64,000 nucleotides of DNA from Wielerella bovis (GCF_022354465.1 NZ_CP092361.1:992001-1056000), one strand, 5' to 3'. Numbered from the stretch's first letter, positions 1-9,376 are shown. Numbers and translations are program-made. Notes: generated from the letters alone by a model not told the origin.

Positions 1-1206
1 TACTACACGCTCATTGCGGCAACATTGGTTTTGTTGCTGGGGCGCATATTGGTAAAGAATATCAAATTTTTGCGCGATTTCAATATTCCTGAACCGGTTT
101 CGGGTGGTTTGATTGCAGCTGCTATTATCACAACACTATATTACACGGCAGGCATTACTTTCCAGTTTGAATCCGCTTTGCAAACAACTTTCATGTTGAT
201 TTTTTTCTCATCAATCGGCTTATCTGCCGATTTCTCGCGTTTGAAACAAGGTGGTTTTCCATTAGTTGCTTTCTTGATTATTGTGAGTATCTTTATTGTG
301 TTGCAAAACTTTGTTGGAATTGGTTTGGCAACTTTAATGGGACAAAATCCTTTGGTTGGTTTATTAACAGGTTCTATCACATTAACAGGTGGTCATGGTA
401 CAGGTGCGGCATACGGTAAAACTTTGTCTGAACAATTTGGTGTGCAAGGCGCGGTAGAAATGGCTATGGTTTCTGCGACTTATGGCTTGGTAGCAGGTGG
501 TTTGGTTGGTGGTCCAGTAGCACGTCATTTGTTAAATAAAATGGGTCATAAACCTTTGGCAGATGAGGTGGATTCTGGAGACCTTAAAGGCGAATACGAT
601 AATCAAACATTTGAAAAATCTGCACGCATGCGTTTGATTACTGCGGAATCTGCGATTGAAACAATGGCTTTGTTTGCTGCTTGCTTGGCATTCTCATCAT
701 TTGCATACGGTTATATGACTGAACACTTTCCAAACTTTAAATTACCACAATTCGTATGGGCATTAGGTTTTGGCGTATTATTGCGTAATGCACTGACAGG
801 TATGTTTAAATTTGATATGTTTGACCGCGCGATTGACGTGTTTGGTAACGCATCATTGAGTTTATTCTTGGCAATAGCATTGATGAGCATGAAATTGTGG
901 CAACTGGCTGGCATGGCAGGTCCATTGTTGGTTATCTTGTTGGCACAAACTGCGGCTATGATTTTATATGCTTACTTTGTTACTTTCCGTTTCATGGGTA
1001 AAGACTACGATGCTGCCATTTTGACAGCAGGACATTGTGGCTTTGGTTTGGGTGCAACGCCAACCGCGGTTGCCAATATGCAATCAGTAACAGGGACATT
1101 CGGTCCATCACATAAAGCGTTTTTGATTGTGCCACTGGTCGGCGCATTCTTCATTGACTTGGTCAATGCTGCTATTCTTGACCGTATGATGGCATTTTTT
1201 GGTTAA
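1..1206 (+). CDS. gltS: Sodium/glutamate symporter GltS (5' end outside window)
   Basis: Inner-membrane Na+-coupled glutamate carrier. The protein is almost all hydrophobic helices and shows the Gly-rich segments of the GltS family, for example LTGGHGTGAAYG near residue 135 and AGHCGFGLGATPTAV near residue 345. The reading frame is open from base 1 (YYTLIAATLVLLLGR), which matches the usual N-terminal helix. The TTG at base 25 is therefore only an internal codon, and the first few residues lie upstream of the window. The C-terminus is complete and is followed by an inverted DUS terminator. The family assignment is strong. Confidence 0.93.
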   Translation, partial: YYTLIAATLVLLLGRILVKNIKFLRDFNIPEPVSGGLIAAAIITTLYYTAGITFQFESALQTTFMLIFFSSIGLSADFSRLKQGGFPLVAFLIIVSIFIVLQNFVGIGLATLMGQNPLVGLLTGSITLTGGHGTGAAYGKTLSEQFGVQGAVEMAMVSATYGLVAGGLVGGPVARHLLNKMGHKPLADEVDSGDLKGEYDNQTFEKSARMRLITAESAIETMALFAACLAFSSFAYGYMTEHFPNFKLPQFVWALGFGVLLRNALTGMFKFDMFDRAIDVFGNASLSLFLAIALMSMKLWQLAGMAGPLLVILLAQTAAMILYAYFVTFRFMGKDYDAAILTAGHCGFGLGATPTAVANMQSVTGTFGPSHKAFLIVPLVGAFFIDLVNAAILDRMMAFFG

Positions 1207-1221
1207 TACTATTTAAAAATT

Positions 1222-1257
1222 AAGGCAGCCTGAAAAACTTATTTTTCAGGCTGCCTT
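1222..1257. terminator. Inverted DUS pair, terminator after gltS
   Basis: AAGGCAGCCTGAAAAA is followed within a few bases by its reverse complement ending in CTGCCTT. It forms a strong hairpin with T-rich flanks, 16 bases after the gltS stop. DUS copies arranged this way are a known terminator type in Neisseriaceae. Confidence 0.8.
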
Positions 1258-1310
1258 AAAGCTATTTTTTTGATATGATGCACGCTTAAATTTTTACGAA
1301 GGATATTTAA

Positions 1311-2411
1311 ATGACGAAACAAACCCTTATTGCTGCTACTTGCGCTGCCTTGCTTTTGTCCGCCTGTTCTAATAAAGAAGAAAACACCGCCGTGGCATCT
1401 AGCGCAGCTGTGGCAACAGATTGTAATCATCCTACTGTTGCTACACAGGTTCAACAAATCATTCAGCAAGCCATCGCAACACAATCACAAGGTTTTATCA
1501 ATAAAAATGACAGCAATGGTATTTTGGATTCGGATAAACTCATCGCCATTGTAGCGCAATTAGGCATCAATATAAGCGATGTTCAAGCAGGTAAAATGCC
1601 CCATACTTGTGAAGCCCAAGTCAGCATTAACATTCCAGAAAACGTGTTGGCGCAAGCCAAAACCAATGCACCTTTGTTGCAAATTGAAGCACCCGTAGAT
1701 GTCATTACCAAAGGCATCATTGGCAGCAACACAAAATTTGACAACAATACCTTATCTCTACCTTTGAATTACTCCATGCAAAACAATCAATTTGCATTGA
1801 CCGATAAAAATTTAAATGGTGTGGCAAATCTGCTGACCGATGCACTTATGGCCTATGCGGTGCGTGATTTGCTGACTGTTAATGGCAAAGAAATCCGCCG
1901 CGAAGATGCTTTGCGTATGCTGACAAAATCAGCCGAGCCCAAACCCAATACCGCATCAACGCCCGCTGTAGTACCCCAAATTAAACAAGTAGAGCCGATT
2001 GGCGAACCAATTCCTACACCACCTGCCGATGTGCAAATGCCAAAAGAGGAAGTTATACCAGCAGAATCTCAACCTGCTGAAAATGCAAACGCACAAACGC
2101 AGCCTGAAACCTTAACGCCTCCTGACAGCAAACCACAAAGTCGCATTACCGATAATGATTTGGATAATGCGCGCCAAGCCAATGATGATGCCACACAAAA
2201 CATCAAAGGCGCATGGCGTAAAATTGCGCCCGAAATCCAAAAAGATTTGGTGGCAGAACAACGTGAATGGGAAAGTAAAAAACGCCAATCATGCCGTAGC
2301 GCAGCCGCCAAAGGTGCGGACGCAGCCGAAAGTCGTTATTTGCAAATGCAATGCGATACTCGTATGACACGCGAACGCATAGAATACTTAAATGGTTACA
2401 GCATTGATTAA
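1311..2411 (+). CDS. Lipoprotein with C-terminal LprI/DUF1311-like domain
   Basis: Predicted outer-membrane or periplasmic lipoprotein of 366 residues. The signal peptide ends in the lipobox LLSAC, with the lipidated Cys at about residue 19. The middle (about 210-280) is a Pro/Gln/Glu-rich linker. The last 80 residues carry the pattern of the lysozyme-inhibitor LprI/DUF1311 domain: conserved W residues, the LVAEQREWESKKRQSC segment and two further Cys. The N-terminal 200 residues contain alternating polar/hydrophobic stretches that I do not recognise. The start has AAGGA 8 bases upstream. The function is inferred from the C-terminal domain only. A SanA-like gene follows closely. Confidence 0.75.
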   Translation: MTKQTLIAATCAALLLSACSNKEENTAVASSAAVATDCNHPTVATQVQQIIQQAIATQSQGFINKNDSNGILDSDKLIAIVAQLGINISDVQAGKMPHTCEAQVSINIPENVLAQAKTNAPLLQIEAPVDVITKGIIGSNTKFDNNTLSLPLNYSMQNNQFALTDKNLNGVANLLTDALMAYAVRDLLTVNGKEIRREDALRMLTKSAEPKPNTASTPAVVPQIKQVEPIGEPIPTPPADVQMPKEEVIPAESQPAENANAQTQPETLTPPDSKPQSRITDNDLDNARQANDDATQNIKGAWRKIAPEIQKDLVAEQREWESKKRQSCRSAAAKGADAAESRYLQMQCDTRMTRERIEYLNGYSID

Positions 2412-2436
2412 TATTGTAAAAAAAGGCAGCCTGAAA

Positions 2437-3060
2437 ATGTGGTATGCATTGTTTATCTTGCTTTCAGGCTGCCTGATTGTGTACGCTATTCGTTGTTACA
2501 CCGCATACGTTACTGCCCCCTATTTGTTTGATAATCCAGCCCAGTTGTCCACGCAAAAAACCGCCTTGCTACTGGGTACCAACCCCAAACTCAAAGATGG
2601 GCGCAATAATTTGTATTTTGACTACCGCATTCGCGCCGCAGCCGATTTGTATCACGCAAACAAAATCCGCTACATCATCGTCAGCGGCGACAATCGCAAA
2701 AACAGCTACAACGAACCCGATTACATGAAAGCCGCGCTCATCGCACAAGGCATTCCTGCAGAACGGATTTATCCCGATTACGCAGGCATTCGCACTTTGG
2801 ATTCCGTGTTGCGCGCGCACGCAATTTTTGGGCAACAGCGTCTCATCATTATTTCGCAAAAATTTCACAACGAACGCGCGGTGTATCTGGCGCAAGCACA
2901 TGGCATAGAAGCCTACGGCTACAACGCCACCGATGTGGATGTGTATAACGGTTTCAAAACCCAACTGCGTGAATATGGCGCGCGAGTCAAAATGCTGCTG
3001 GACGTGTGGACAGGCAAAACCGCGCGACATGGCGGCGACAAAATCGTCATACCCGAATAA
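2437..3060 (+). CDS. SanA/YdcF-like DUF218 membrane protein
   Basis: Single N-terminal membrane helix (MWYALFILLSGCLIVYAI) followed by a DUF218 domain with ALLLGTNPKL, the DYRIRAAADLY segment, IIVSGDN and a late ISQKFHNERAVYLA motif. This is the pattern of SanA, which affects envelope permeability (vancomycin exclusion in E. coli); the molecular activity is not known. An in-frame start at 2392 overlaps the previous gene. I prefer ATG 2437 because the helix begins there and a DUS (GGCAGCCTGAA) sits immediately upstream, overlapping the place of a ribosome binding site. A second DUS lies inside the first codons (SGCL). Confidence 0.8.
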   Translation: MWYALFILLSGCLIVYAIRCYTAYVTAPYLFDNPAQLSTQKTALLLGTNPKLKDGRNNLYFDYRIRAAADLYHANKIRYIIVSGDNRKNSYNEPDYMKAALIAQGIPAERIYPDYAGIRTLDSVLRAHAIFGQQRLIIISQKFHNERAVYLAQAHGIEAYGYNATDVDVYNGFKTQLREYGARVKMLLDVWTGKTARHGGDKIVIPE

Positions 3061-3122
3061 AACATTATTTGCAGGCTGCTTCACAATACACGACATTTTT
3101 TGAAATAAGCACGAATCTTGTT

Positions 3123-3242
3123 CCTTCCCCCGTCCTAAACGGGGGAGGGCTAGGGTGGGGGAAATCGGTGGAACAAATTTATTTTTCTGAAAATTAACGA
3201 GCCACCCCCCACCCTAACCCTCCCCCGCCAGCGTGGGAGGGG
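3123..3242. repeat. GC-rich inverted repeat (CCCTAACCCTCCCC type)
   Basis: Two arms of about 38 bases (3123-3161 and 3205-3242) are near-perfect reverse complements, each with the core CCCTAACCCTCCCC or its complement. They stand out sharply from the AT-rich surroundings. The element lies between the SanA-like gene and trpC and has no open reading frame. Similar GC-rich palindromes are dispersed in many proteobacterial genomes. Confidence 0.6.
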
Positions 3243-3345
3243 ATAGATTTCAGGTAATATTAAAGATTCATGTCGTGTACCGTAAAGCTCCTTATATTCA
3301 ATATTTTGAATAGCCAGTCTGAAAACCACATTAAATCAAATTATT

Positions 3346-4128
3346 ATGTCTGATATTCTACAAAAAATTCTCGCTACCAAAGCCCAAGAAGTTGCCGCGC
3401 AAAAAGCCGCTATTTCTTTGGACGACATCAAACGCATGGCACACGATACCGAACCGCCACGCGATTTCATTGGCGCGATTACCGCCAAACATCAACTCAA
3501 TCAACCCGCTATTATCGCCGAAATCAAAAAAGCCAGTCCGTCCAAAGGCTTGATTCGTCCCGATTTTCGTCCTGCCGACCATGCGCGTGATTACGAAGCG
3601 GCAGGCGTGGCGTGTTTATCCGTTTTGACCGATGAGCCGTATTTTCAAGGCTCGCCCGATTATTTGCGCCAAGCACGCGCCGCCGTATCGCTACCCGTGT
3701 TACGCAAAGATTTTATGATTGATGAATACCAAGTCTATCAAGCGCGAGCATGGGGCGCAGATGCGATTTTATTGATTGCAGCAGCATTGGACGAAGCGAC
3801 TTTACTGCATTTGGAACGCACGGCACACGAGTTGGGCATGGCGGTTTTGCTGGAATTGCACGATGCGAGCGAGTTGGCAAAATGCGCCAAAATGAACACC
3901 ATTTTGCGCGGCGTAAACAACCGCAATCTGCGGACATTTGACGTAGATTTGCAGCAAACGATTCAACTGCTGCCGCATCTTTCAGGCTGCATTACCGTTA
4001 CTGAAAGCGGTATTCGCGATAAACAAGATGTAGATTTTATGCGTGAACAAGGCGTGCATACTTTTCTCATCGGCGAAACGTTTATGCGTGCAGACGATAT
4101 TACCGCCGAAGTTCGGAAGCTATTTTAA
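3346..4128 (+). CDS. trpC: Indole-3-glycerol phosphate synthase
   Basis: Tryptophan pathway enzyme that closes the indole ring from 1-(2-carboxyphenylamino)-1-deoxyribulose phosphate. At 260 residues it is the normal length for a monofunctional TrpC. Visible motifs are [10 protein letters not shown] (about 60-69), [25 protein letters not shown], the VNNRNLRTF segment and ESGI near the C-terminus, all typical of this TIM-barrel family. It is not in a trp operon here; trpB lies about 39 kb away. The stop overlaps the next start (TAATG), which suggests translational coupling with the following lipoprotein gene. Confidence 0.96.
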   Translation: MSDILQKILATKAQEVAAQKAAISLDDIKRMAHDTEPPRDFIGAITAKHQLNQPAIIAEIKKASPSKGLIRPDFRPADHARDYEAAGVACLSVLTDEPYFQGSPDYLRQARAAVSLPVLRKDFMIDEYQVYQARAWGADAILLIAAALDEATLLHLERTAHELGMAVLLELHDASELAKCAKMNTILRGVNNRNLRTFDVDLQQTIQLLPHLSGCITVTESGIRDKQDVDFMREQGVHTFLIGETFMRADDITAEVRKLF

Positions 4129-4637
4129 TGCGTAGGCAGCCTGAAAATATCCGCTGGATTGGCTTGCTGTGCGTATTATTGTCTGCTTGTTCGCCCAATC
4201 AAGATGATGCGCCACAAACTTCGCATATCATCGCTGCTTCGGTGGAGGCTAATCAAGCGGCGATTGCCAGCGCAATTTTGGCGGATGCCGAGCCTCGCAG
4301 CGATATTTTACAAGCGCGAAAAGAGGCAAAAGCTGAAGTTAGTGCATCGGATATTGCCGAAATGGCGACGCAAATGAATATGTTGCCAGAATATGTGCCT
4401 GATACATTTCAGGCTGCCTCTGTGCCTGAAAATTTACCGCCATTGCATCCGATTTGCGAGCAATATTATCAACGCGTTGATGCTTGTTTTGCGCGACAAG
4501 GCGATGATGCCAATGCCTTGCGTGCGCAAAATCAAGAAGCAAAAATTGAAGTCATGCGTGAAAATCCCGATGAAGCAACGTGCCACGCGCTGAACCAGAG
4601 TTTTAATTCTGTCGCCATGAATTTAGGTTGCGAATAG
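4128..4637 (+). CDS. Small lipoprotein, function unknown
   Basis: A 169-residue exported protein. Signal segment WIGLLCVLLSAC is a lipobox with Cys near residue 21, then an Asp/Glu/Ala-rich mature part and a C-terminal region with four Cys (HPICEQYYQRVDACFARQ, ATCHALNQ, NLGCE), suggesting disulfides in the periplasm. The start codon overlaps the trpC stop by one base, and a DUS falls within codons 2-6, so the first residues (RRQPEN) are encoded by uptake sequence. I do not recognise a named domain. Linkage to trpC may be positional only. Confidence 0.75.
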   Translation: MRRQPENIRWIGLLCVLLSACSPNQDDAPQTSHIIAASVEANQAAIASAILADAEPRSDILQARKEAKAEVSASDIAEMATQMNMLPEYVPDTFQAASVPENLPPLHPICEQYYQRVDACFARQGDDANALRAQNQEAKIEVMRENPDEATCHALNQSFNSVAMNLGCE

Positions 4638-4666
4638 GCAGCCTGAAACCCATTAAAGTCCACATC

Positions 4667-5536
4667 ATGAAATTTGCCTTTCTTTTTCTCAAATTCCTGT
4701 CCCGATTTCCTGTTAGCACGCTGCAAAAAATAGCGCGTGTTGTCGGTTTTTTGTGTTATTGGCTGGTTGTGCCGCGCCGCAAAGTCGGGCAGCGCAATTT
4801 GGCACTGTGTTTCCCCGAAAAATCCGCCGCCGAACGCGAACAAATTTTGCGTGAACATTTTTATCATATGGCATTATTGGTATTGGAATATGGGCGATAT
4901 TGGTATGCCGATGCAGGCAGCCTGAAAAATGCCGTGCGCTATCAAGATAAAGAAATTTTGGATAAGGCATTGGCAAATAAAGAAAAAGTGATTTTGTTGT
5001 ATCCGCATTTTACTGCGTTTGAAGCCGCCGTTTACGCGCTCAATCAAGACGTGGCATTGACCAGCGTGTATTCGCACCAAAAAAATGTTGAGCTGGATAA
5101 ACAAATTTTGCATGGACGACACCGCTACAACAATGTCTTTTTGATTGGGCGCACCGAAGGTTTACGCGCCATTATCAAACACATTCGCAACAGCGATGCG
5201 CCTTTTTTGTATTTGCCTGACCAAGATTTTGGCGCGAAAGACAGTATTTTTGTGGATTTTATGGGCGTTCAGGCTGCCACGATTACAGGTTTGTCGCGCA
5301 TCGCCAAAATGACCGATGCCAAAGTGATTCCCGCCATTCCCACGCGCGAAAACGATGGCACGGTAACATTGCAGTTTTATCCCGCGTGGGACAATTTCCC
5401 CAGCGAAGATGTTATGGCAGATACACAGCGCATGAATGATTTTATCGCCGAGCGTATTCGTGAACAGCCAGCGCAATATTATTGGCTACACAAACGCTTC
5501 AAAACCCGTCCCGAAGGCGAAGTTTCTGTTTATTAA
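4667..5536 (+). CDS. lpxL: Lipid A biosynthesis late acyltransferase (LpxL/HtrB family)
   Basis: Inner-membrane enzyme adding a secondary acyl chain to the lipid A precursor. It has an N-terminal hydrophobic anchor (FAFLFLKFLSRFP), the conserved RKVGQRNLALCFPE segment, the HX4E catalytic motif HFTAFE at about residue 118, then LPDQDFG and a C-terminal HKRFKTRP, all as in LpxL/LpxM proteins. An in-frame start at 4628 exists, but ATG 4667 fits the family start and avoids a DUS at 4636-4647. Whether it acts as LpxL or LpxM cannot be decided from sequence alone. Confidence 0.88.
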   Translation: MKFAFLFLKFLSRFPVSTLQKIARVVGFLCYWLVVPRRKVGQRNLALCFPEKSAAEREQILREHFYHMALLVLEYGRYWYADAGSLKNAVRYQDKEILDKALANKEKVILLYPHFTAFEAAVYALNQDVALTSVYSHQKNVELDKQILHGRHRYNNVFLIGRTEGLRAIIKHIRNSDAPFLYLPDQDFGAKDSIFVDFMGVQAATITGLSRIAKMTDAKVIPAIPTRENDGTVTLQFYPAWDNFPSEDVMADTQRMNDFIAERIREQPAQYYWLHKRFKTRPEGEVSVY

Positions 5537-5727
5537 AAATAAGGTTTCAGGCTGCCTTAATATCGTTGTTTAAAATAGAAATCAGGCAAAGCGACAACGA
5601 ATGCAAAGGGTAGCCTGAAAATGACTTAATAAATATAGATGTATCTTTTTCTAAATATCTATTATCAAATATTTTTTTGTGATACATTACTTTGCACTCG
5701 CCCAAATATCAAAACAGGAAAAATACC

Positions 5728-6942
5728 ATGAGTACCCATTTTATCCGTCCCGACATTCTCGCACAAAGCGCGTATCAAGTTGCCGATGTTCCCGCCGATT
5801 TCATCAAACTAGATGCCATGGAAGTACCCTACACTTTTCCCGAAGAGTTGCAAAAACAACTGGCGGAACAATTAGTCAATACGCCCATTAATCGCTATCC
5901 CAATATTGCCAGCAGTGGCATTCAGGCTGCCTTGCGTCAAACTTTCCACATTCCCGAAACCACCGCCATCGCTTTGGGTAATGGTTCGGATGAGTTGATT
6001 CAATTTCTCACTTTATTGGTTGCGCAGCCCAATGCCGTGATGTTGGCGCTGGAACCCAGTTTTGTCATGTATCGCCGCAACGCTGAATTATTCGGTATGC
6101 AATATGTTGGCGTACCACTTACGCCTGATTTTTCTCTGAATAAACAAGCGGTTTTAGATTCGATTGCGCAACACAATCCTGCAATTATTTTCATTGCCTA
6201 TCCCAATAATCCCACAGGCGTTCCCTTTATTCGTAGCGATATTGAAGAAATTATTCAGGCTGCATCGGGTTTAGTTGTGATTGATGAAGCCTATGGTGCA
6301 TTCAGCGATGATAGTTTTATCGCACAAGCAGGGCAGCCTGAAAACCTAATTATTATGCGTACATTGAGCAAAATTGGTTTTGCAGGATTGCGTTTAGGTT
6401 ACGCGGTTGGCAGCCCGATTGTATTAAACGAATTAACAAAAATTCTGCCACCTTACAATATCAATCAGTTGAGCCTAACGGCTGCAAAATTTGCCTTACA
6501 GCATTTTGATATGATTGAAAAAAATATTGAAACTTTGAAAGATGAACGCCAGCATTTGTTTACTGAATTGGCATTATTGGACGATGTAACTGTGTATCCT
6601 AGCCAAGCCAATTTCTTAACCATCAAAGTGCCAGATGCACAGTATGCATTTAATAAATTAAAAGAAAACAAAATTTTAGTTAAAAATTTACATAATGCTC
6701 ACCCATTTTTAGCTAACTGTTTGCGTCTTACCATTGGGACACCGATTGAAAATGCTCATGTTTTGCGTGTACTGCGCGATGTGATTGCCGAGCATAATCA
6801 ACAAAAGCATCGTGGTTTAATGGCGATAACGCAAAAAGTAAACAATCAAAAATTGATGCGCAATATTTTGATTACGCTAGCGATTTTTTTAGTGTTTAGT
6901 ATTTTTGTTGGCGTGATTTATTTTAGTACCATTAATCCTTAA
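5728..6942 (+). CDS. hisC: Histidinol-phosphate aminotransferase with C-terminal membrane tail
   Basis: PLP enzyme of histidine synthesis (imidazole acetol phosphate to histidinol phosphate). Class I/II aminotransferase features are present: LGNGSDELI, AYPNNPTG, VIDEAYGAF and the PLP-lysine region TLSKIGFAGLRLGY. ATG 5728 has AGGAAAA upstream. The usual enzyme should end near residue 355 (RVLRDVIAEH), but the frame runs on about 50 residues and contains one clear membrane helix (ILITLAIFLVFSIFVGVIYF) before the stop. No separate ribosome site is visible for the tail, so it looks like a genuine fusion. hisB follows after an inverted DUS pair. Confidence 0.92.
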   Translation: MSTHFIRPDILAQSAYQVADVPADFIKLDAMEVPYTFPEELQKQLAEQLVNTPINRYPNIASSGIQAALRQTFHIPETTAIALGNGSDELIQFLTLLVAQPNAVMLALEPSFVMYRRNAELFGMQYVGVPLTPDFSLNKQAVLDSIAQHNPAIIFIAYPNNPTGVPFIRSDIEEIIQAASGLVVIDEAYGAFSDDSFIAQAGQPENLIIMRTLSKIGFAGLRLGYAVGSPIVLNELTKILPPYNINQLSLTAAKFALQHFDMIEKNIETLKDERQHLFTELALLDDVTVYPSQANFLTIKVPDAQYAFNKLKENKILVKNLHNAHPFLANCLRLTIGTPIENAHVLRVLRDVIAEHNQQKHRGLMAITQKVNNQKLMRNILITLAIFLVFSIFVGVIYFSTINP

Positions 6943-6948
6943 ATTTAT

Positions 6949-6993
6949 TTTTCAGGCTGCCTTTACCATAAAACAAATCAGGCAGCCTGAAAA
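6949..6993. terminator. Inverted DUS pair between hisC and hisB
   Basis: TTTTTCAGGCTGCCTTT and AGGCAGCCTGAAAAAA face each other across a loop of about 15 bases, just after the hisC stop. It could attenuate or stop hisC transcription before hisB. Confidence 0.6.
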
Positions 6994-7020
6994 AATACAT
7001 CACATCATGAAAGGAACTTT

Positions 7021-7614
7021 ATGCGAACCGCAACCATTACACGCAATACCAGCGAAACTCAAATTACCGTATCTATCAATTTAGACGGCACAGGCAAAGC
7101 ACATTTTGATACAGGTGTCCCCTTTTTGGAGCATATGCTTGACCAAATCGCGCGACACGGTCTGATTGATTTAGATATTGTTTGCAAAGGCGATTTACAC
7201 ATTGACGACCATCACACGGTGGAAGATATTGGCATCACGCTGGGGCAAGCACTTAAAGAGGCATTGGGCAACAAAGTGGGTATTCGCCGTTATGGGCACG
7301 CTTATGTGCCATTGGACGAGGCATTGAGTCGTGTGGTGTTGGATTTATCTGGGCGTGCTGGCTTGGAATATAATATTGATTTTACTCGTGCTTTGATTGG
7401 ACGATTTGATGTGGATTTGTTCAGCGAGTTTTTTCACGGCTTGGTCAATCACGCGATGATGACGCTGCATATTGATAATTTGCGTGGCAAAAATGCACAT
7501 CATCAAGCGGAAACGGTGTTCAAAGCGTTTGGACGTGCGTTGCGTATGGCGGTGGAATATGATGAGCGTATGGCAGGAAAAATGCCGTCTACCAAAGGAA
7601 CGCTGACAGCTTGA
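7021..7614 (+). CDS. hisB: Imidazoleglycerol-phosphate dehydratase
   Basis: Mn-dependent dehydratase of histidine synthesis. The 197-residue length fits the monofunctional enzyme. Metal-binding signatures are visible: [24 protein letters not shown] near residue 62, [15 protein letters not shown] and [17 protein letters not shown] near residue 160. The start has GAAAGGAAC immediately upstream. It follows hisC with about 80 bases between, including an inverted DUS pair. Confidence 0.97.
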   Translation: MRTATITRNTSETQITVSINLDGTGKAHFDTGVPFLEHMLDQIARHGLIDLDIVCKGDLHIDDHHTVEDIGITLGQALKEALGNKVGIRRYGHAYVPLDEALSRVVLDLSGRAGLEYNIDFTRALIGRFDVDLFSEFFHGLVNHAMMTLHIDNLRGKNAHHQAETVFKAFGRALRMAVEYDERMAGKMPSTKGTLTA

Positions 7615-7666
7615 TAAAAAGGCAGCCTGAAATCTTGTAGGTCAGAGATTTGTGTCTAATAGTTTT

Positions 7667-7771
7667 TATAGTGAATTCGATTTAAACCAGTACAGCGTTG
7701 CCAGCTCCCTTATGTACTATGTGTACACGGTGGTCGCTGTCGCCTTGTCCTGATTTAGTGAATCCACTATA
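7667..7771. repeat. Correia-like element, TATAGTGAATTC end type
   Basis: A 105-bp element with terminal inverted repeats (TATAGTGAATTCG and its partner GAATCCACTATA) and the conserved inner part ACAGCGTTGCC ... GTCGCCTTGTCC. The ends and the core match the neisserial Correia repeat enclosed element in compact form. It lies 22 bases upstream of the first secreted paralogue, so it may affect its transcription. Confidence 0.85.
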
Positions 7772-7794
7772 AAACCATTTATAAAGGGATTATC

Positions 7795-8493
7795 ATGAAA
7801 AAAATCATTTTAGCAATTGCGTTATCAACTACATTAGCGATTCAAGCTGCCCCTGTTGCACAAAAATATGCACCGATGGCTGCGGAGCAAATGGCGCAAC
7901 GCTCACAAACAGAAACGGCAAAATTGGTCAGTAAAACCGAAAGCCGTGTGGTGGCGTATTATGATAAAGATGGCGAAGAAACCCAAACGGAAAGCAAAGG
8001 CGGTTTTTATCGCATGTTGTTGGGTTATACGGCAGATGGTCGCGCAGTCGTGCAAGATTTCTATCAAGATACGCGTACCAAGCAAATTGACCCTGTGGTT
8101 ATGTCCAAAGACAGCGATGTGAAAGATTTTTCTGTATATGCATCGGAAGGACGTACCACATGGTACACGCCTGAAGGTGAGCTGAAAAATTATGTTGTGA
8201 TAGAAAAAGGCAAAATGCTGGAGCAAGGTTATTACAGGGATGGTAAATTGCGTTTATTGGCGCATGAACTAATGGGTCAGAACAAAGAAACATGGGGCTA
8301 TTATTCTAATGGGCAATTATTTATGTATGCTAAACAAAAAGCCAATGAAACTGAGCCACATATTTTCATGTATGGTAAAAATGGAAATATATTGATTGAC
8401 AGTCAAAAACCTTTAGATGGAGAACCTGTGGAAGAGGCAGTGGAAGCTGCTAAAATATATTTTGATTTGATGATGGAGTTTGATTTGTACTAA
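7795..8493 (+). CDS. Secreted protein, paralogue 1 of 3 (MORN-like repeats)
   Basis: A 232-residue protein with a clear Sec signal (KKIILAIALSTTLAIQAA). The mature part contains VVQDFYQDTRTKQIDP and strand-turn units of the type YYRDGKLRL and GYYSNGQLFM, which resemble the MORN-variant repeats of secreted or toxin-associated proteins. Two further homologues follow directly, sharing the Tyr-rich repeats and the QDFxQxxRTK block. A Correia-like element ends 23 bases before the start. No enzymatic motif is visible and the function is unknown. Confidence 0.72.
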   Translation: MKKIILAIALSTTLAIQAAPVAQKYAPMAAEQMAQRSQTETAKLVSKTESRVVAYYDKDGEETQTESKGGFYRMLLGYTADGRAVVQDFYQDTRTKQIDPVVMSKDSDVKDFSVYASEGRTTWYTPEGELKNYVVIEKGKMLEQGYYRDGKLRLLAHELMGQNKETWGYYSNGQLFMYAKQKANETEPHIFMYGKNGNILIDSQKPLDGEPVEEAVEAAKIYFDLMMEFDLY

Positions 8494-8534
8494 AACAATA
8501 AAAATAGATGTGAAAATGACATAAATCCAACAAT

Positions 8535-8566
8535 AGGCAGCCTGAAAATATGTTTTCAGGCTGCCT
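8535..8566. terminator. Inverted DUS terminator
   Basis: AGGCAGCCTGAAAA and TTTTCAGGCTGCCT separated by four bases form a tight hairpin between the first and second paralogue. Confidence 0.75.
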
Positions 8567-8623
8567 TATACATAAAATATGCTAGAATTTCTACTATATC
8601 AGAATATATTTGAGGATATTATT

Positions 8624-9355
8624 GTGCAAAAATGGATATTTGCTACCGCGCTAACTGCAGTTATTAGTGTGCAAGCCGAACCACGCTTGCGCTATCAACA
8701 TATTGCACCTAGGCAAGCTGATGTTTTAGCAAAACATTCTGCAACTGAAATGGAACGTGCCATTGTGCAGCCAGAATTGCGTTTTGTGGGCTATTTTGAT
8801 GAAAATGGACAAGCAACAGCGCAAGCTGATGGCATAGGTTATTTTCGGATGCAGTTGGGAAAAACAGCTGATGGGCGAATTGTGATTCAAGATTTTCATC
8901 AATCTTCACGAACCAAATATACTGATCCATTTATTGTTCCGAAAAAAACACATTTAAATCAGTTTCAGGTAACAACATGGGCAGGTTTCCATTCTAAATA
9001 TTTACCAACAGGACAATTACAATCGTTTGTAGAATATGAAAATGGTGAACGTAAGAGGTCGGCATATTACGCCAAAGGACGTTTGCGCTTGGTGGAAAAT
9101 GAAGTAACTGGCGAGTTTGGGCGATATGCGTATTATCCTAATGGTAAGCCGATGCTGATTGTGGTGGAACGTGATGGTAAAATGCATGGCAAAATGTTTA
9201 ATACGCGTGGTCAGGTGGTTTATGACAGTCGCCGCGATAAAATGCCTATTAATGCCAATAGCCCTAAAGCACGCGCAATTCAACGTGTAATGAGTGCTTT
9301 TCAAGATTTAAAACAAGAAATGCAGGCAGCTAATTTATTAGAAGATAATAAATAG
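8624..9355 (+). CDS. Secreted protein, paralogue 2 of 3 (MORN-like repeats)
   Basis: Homologue of the preceding gene: Sec signal (QKWIFATALTAVISVQA), then the same order of blocks, including a VIQDFHQSSRTKYTDP segment and Tyr/Gly/Asn repeats (AYYAKGRLRL, AYYPNGKPML). An ATG at 8579 is in frame, but it would put 15 residues before the signal peptide. GTG 8624, with GAGGAT nine bases upstream, gives a normal signal sequence and is preferred. It is the most divergent copy and lacks the Ala/Pro-rich segment after the signal seen in copy 3. Confidence 0.7.
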   Translation: MQKWIFATALTAVISVQAEPRLRYQHIAPRQADVLAKHSATEMERAIVQPELRFVGYFDENGQATAQADGIGYFRMQLGKTADGRIVIQDFHQSSRTKYTDPFIVPKKTHLNQFQVTTWAGFHSKYLPTGQLQSFVEYENGERKRSAYYAKGRLRLVENEVTGEFGRYAYYPNGKPMLIVVERDGKMHGKMFNTRGQVVYDSRRDKMPINANSPKARAIQRVMSAFQDLKQEMQAANLLEDNK

Positions 9356-9376
9356 GCAGCTTGAAAAGGACGTATC

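Noticed and set aside
25-1206. TTG at base 25 as the gltS start
   Set aside because: The same frame is open to base 1 and encodes the family's first hydrophobic segment, so the gene is cut by the window edge.
3123-3242. CRISPR array
   Set aside because: There are only two GC-rich arms in inverted orientation, and no regularly spaced direct repeats or cas genes anywhere in the window.
6821-6942. Separate small membrane-protein gene at the end of hisC
   Set aside because: There is an in-frame ATG but no ribosome site and no stop before it, so it is described as the tail of HisC.
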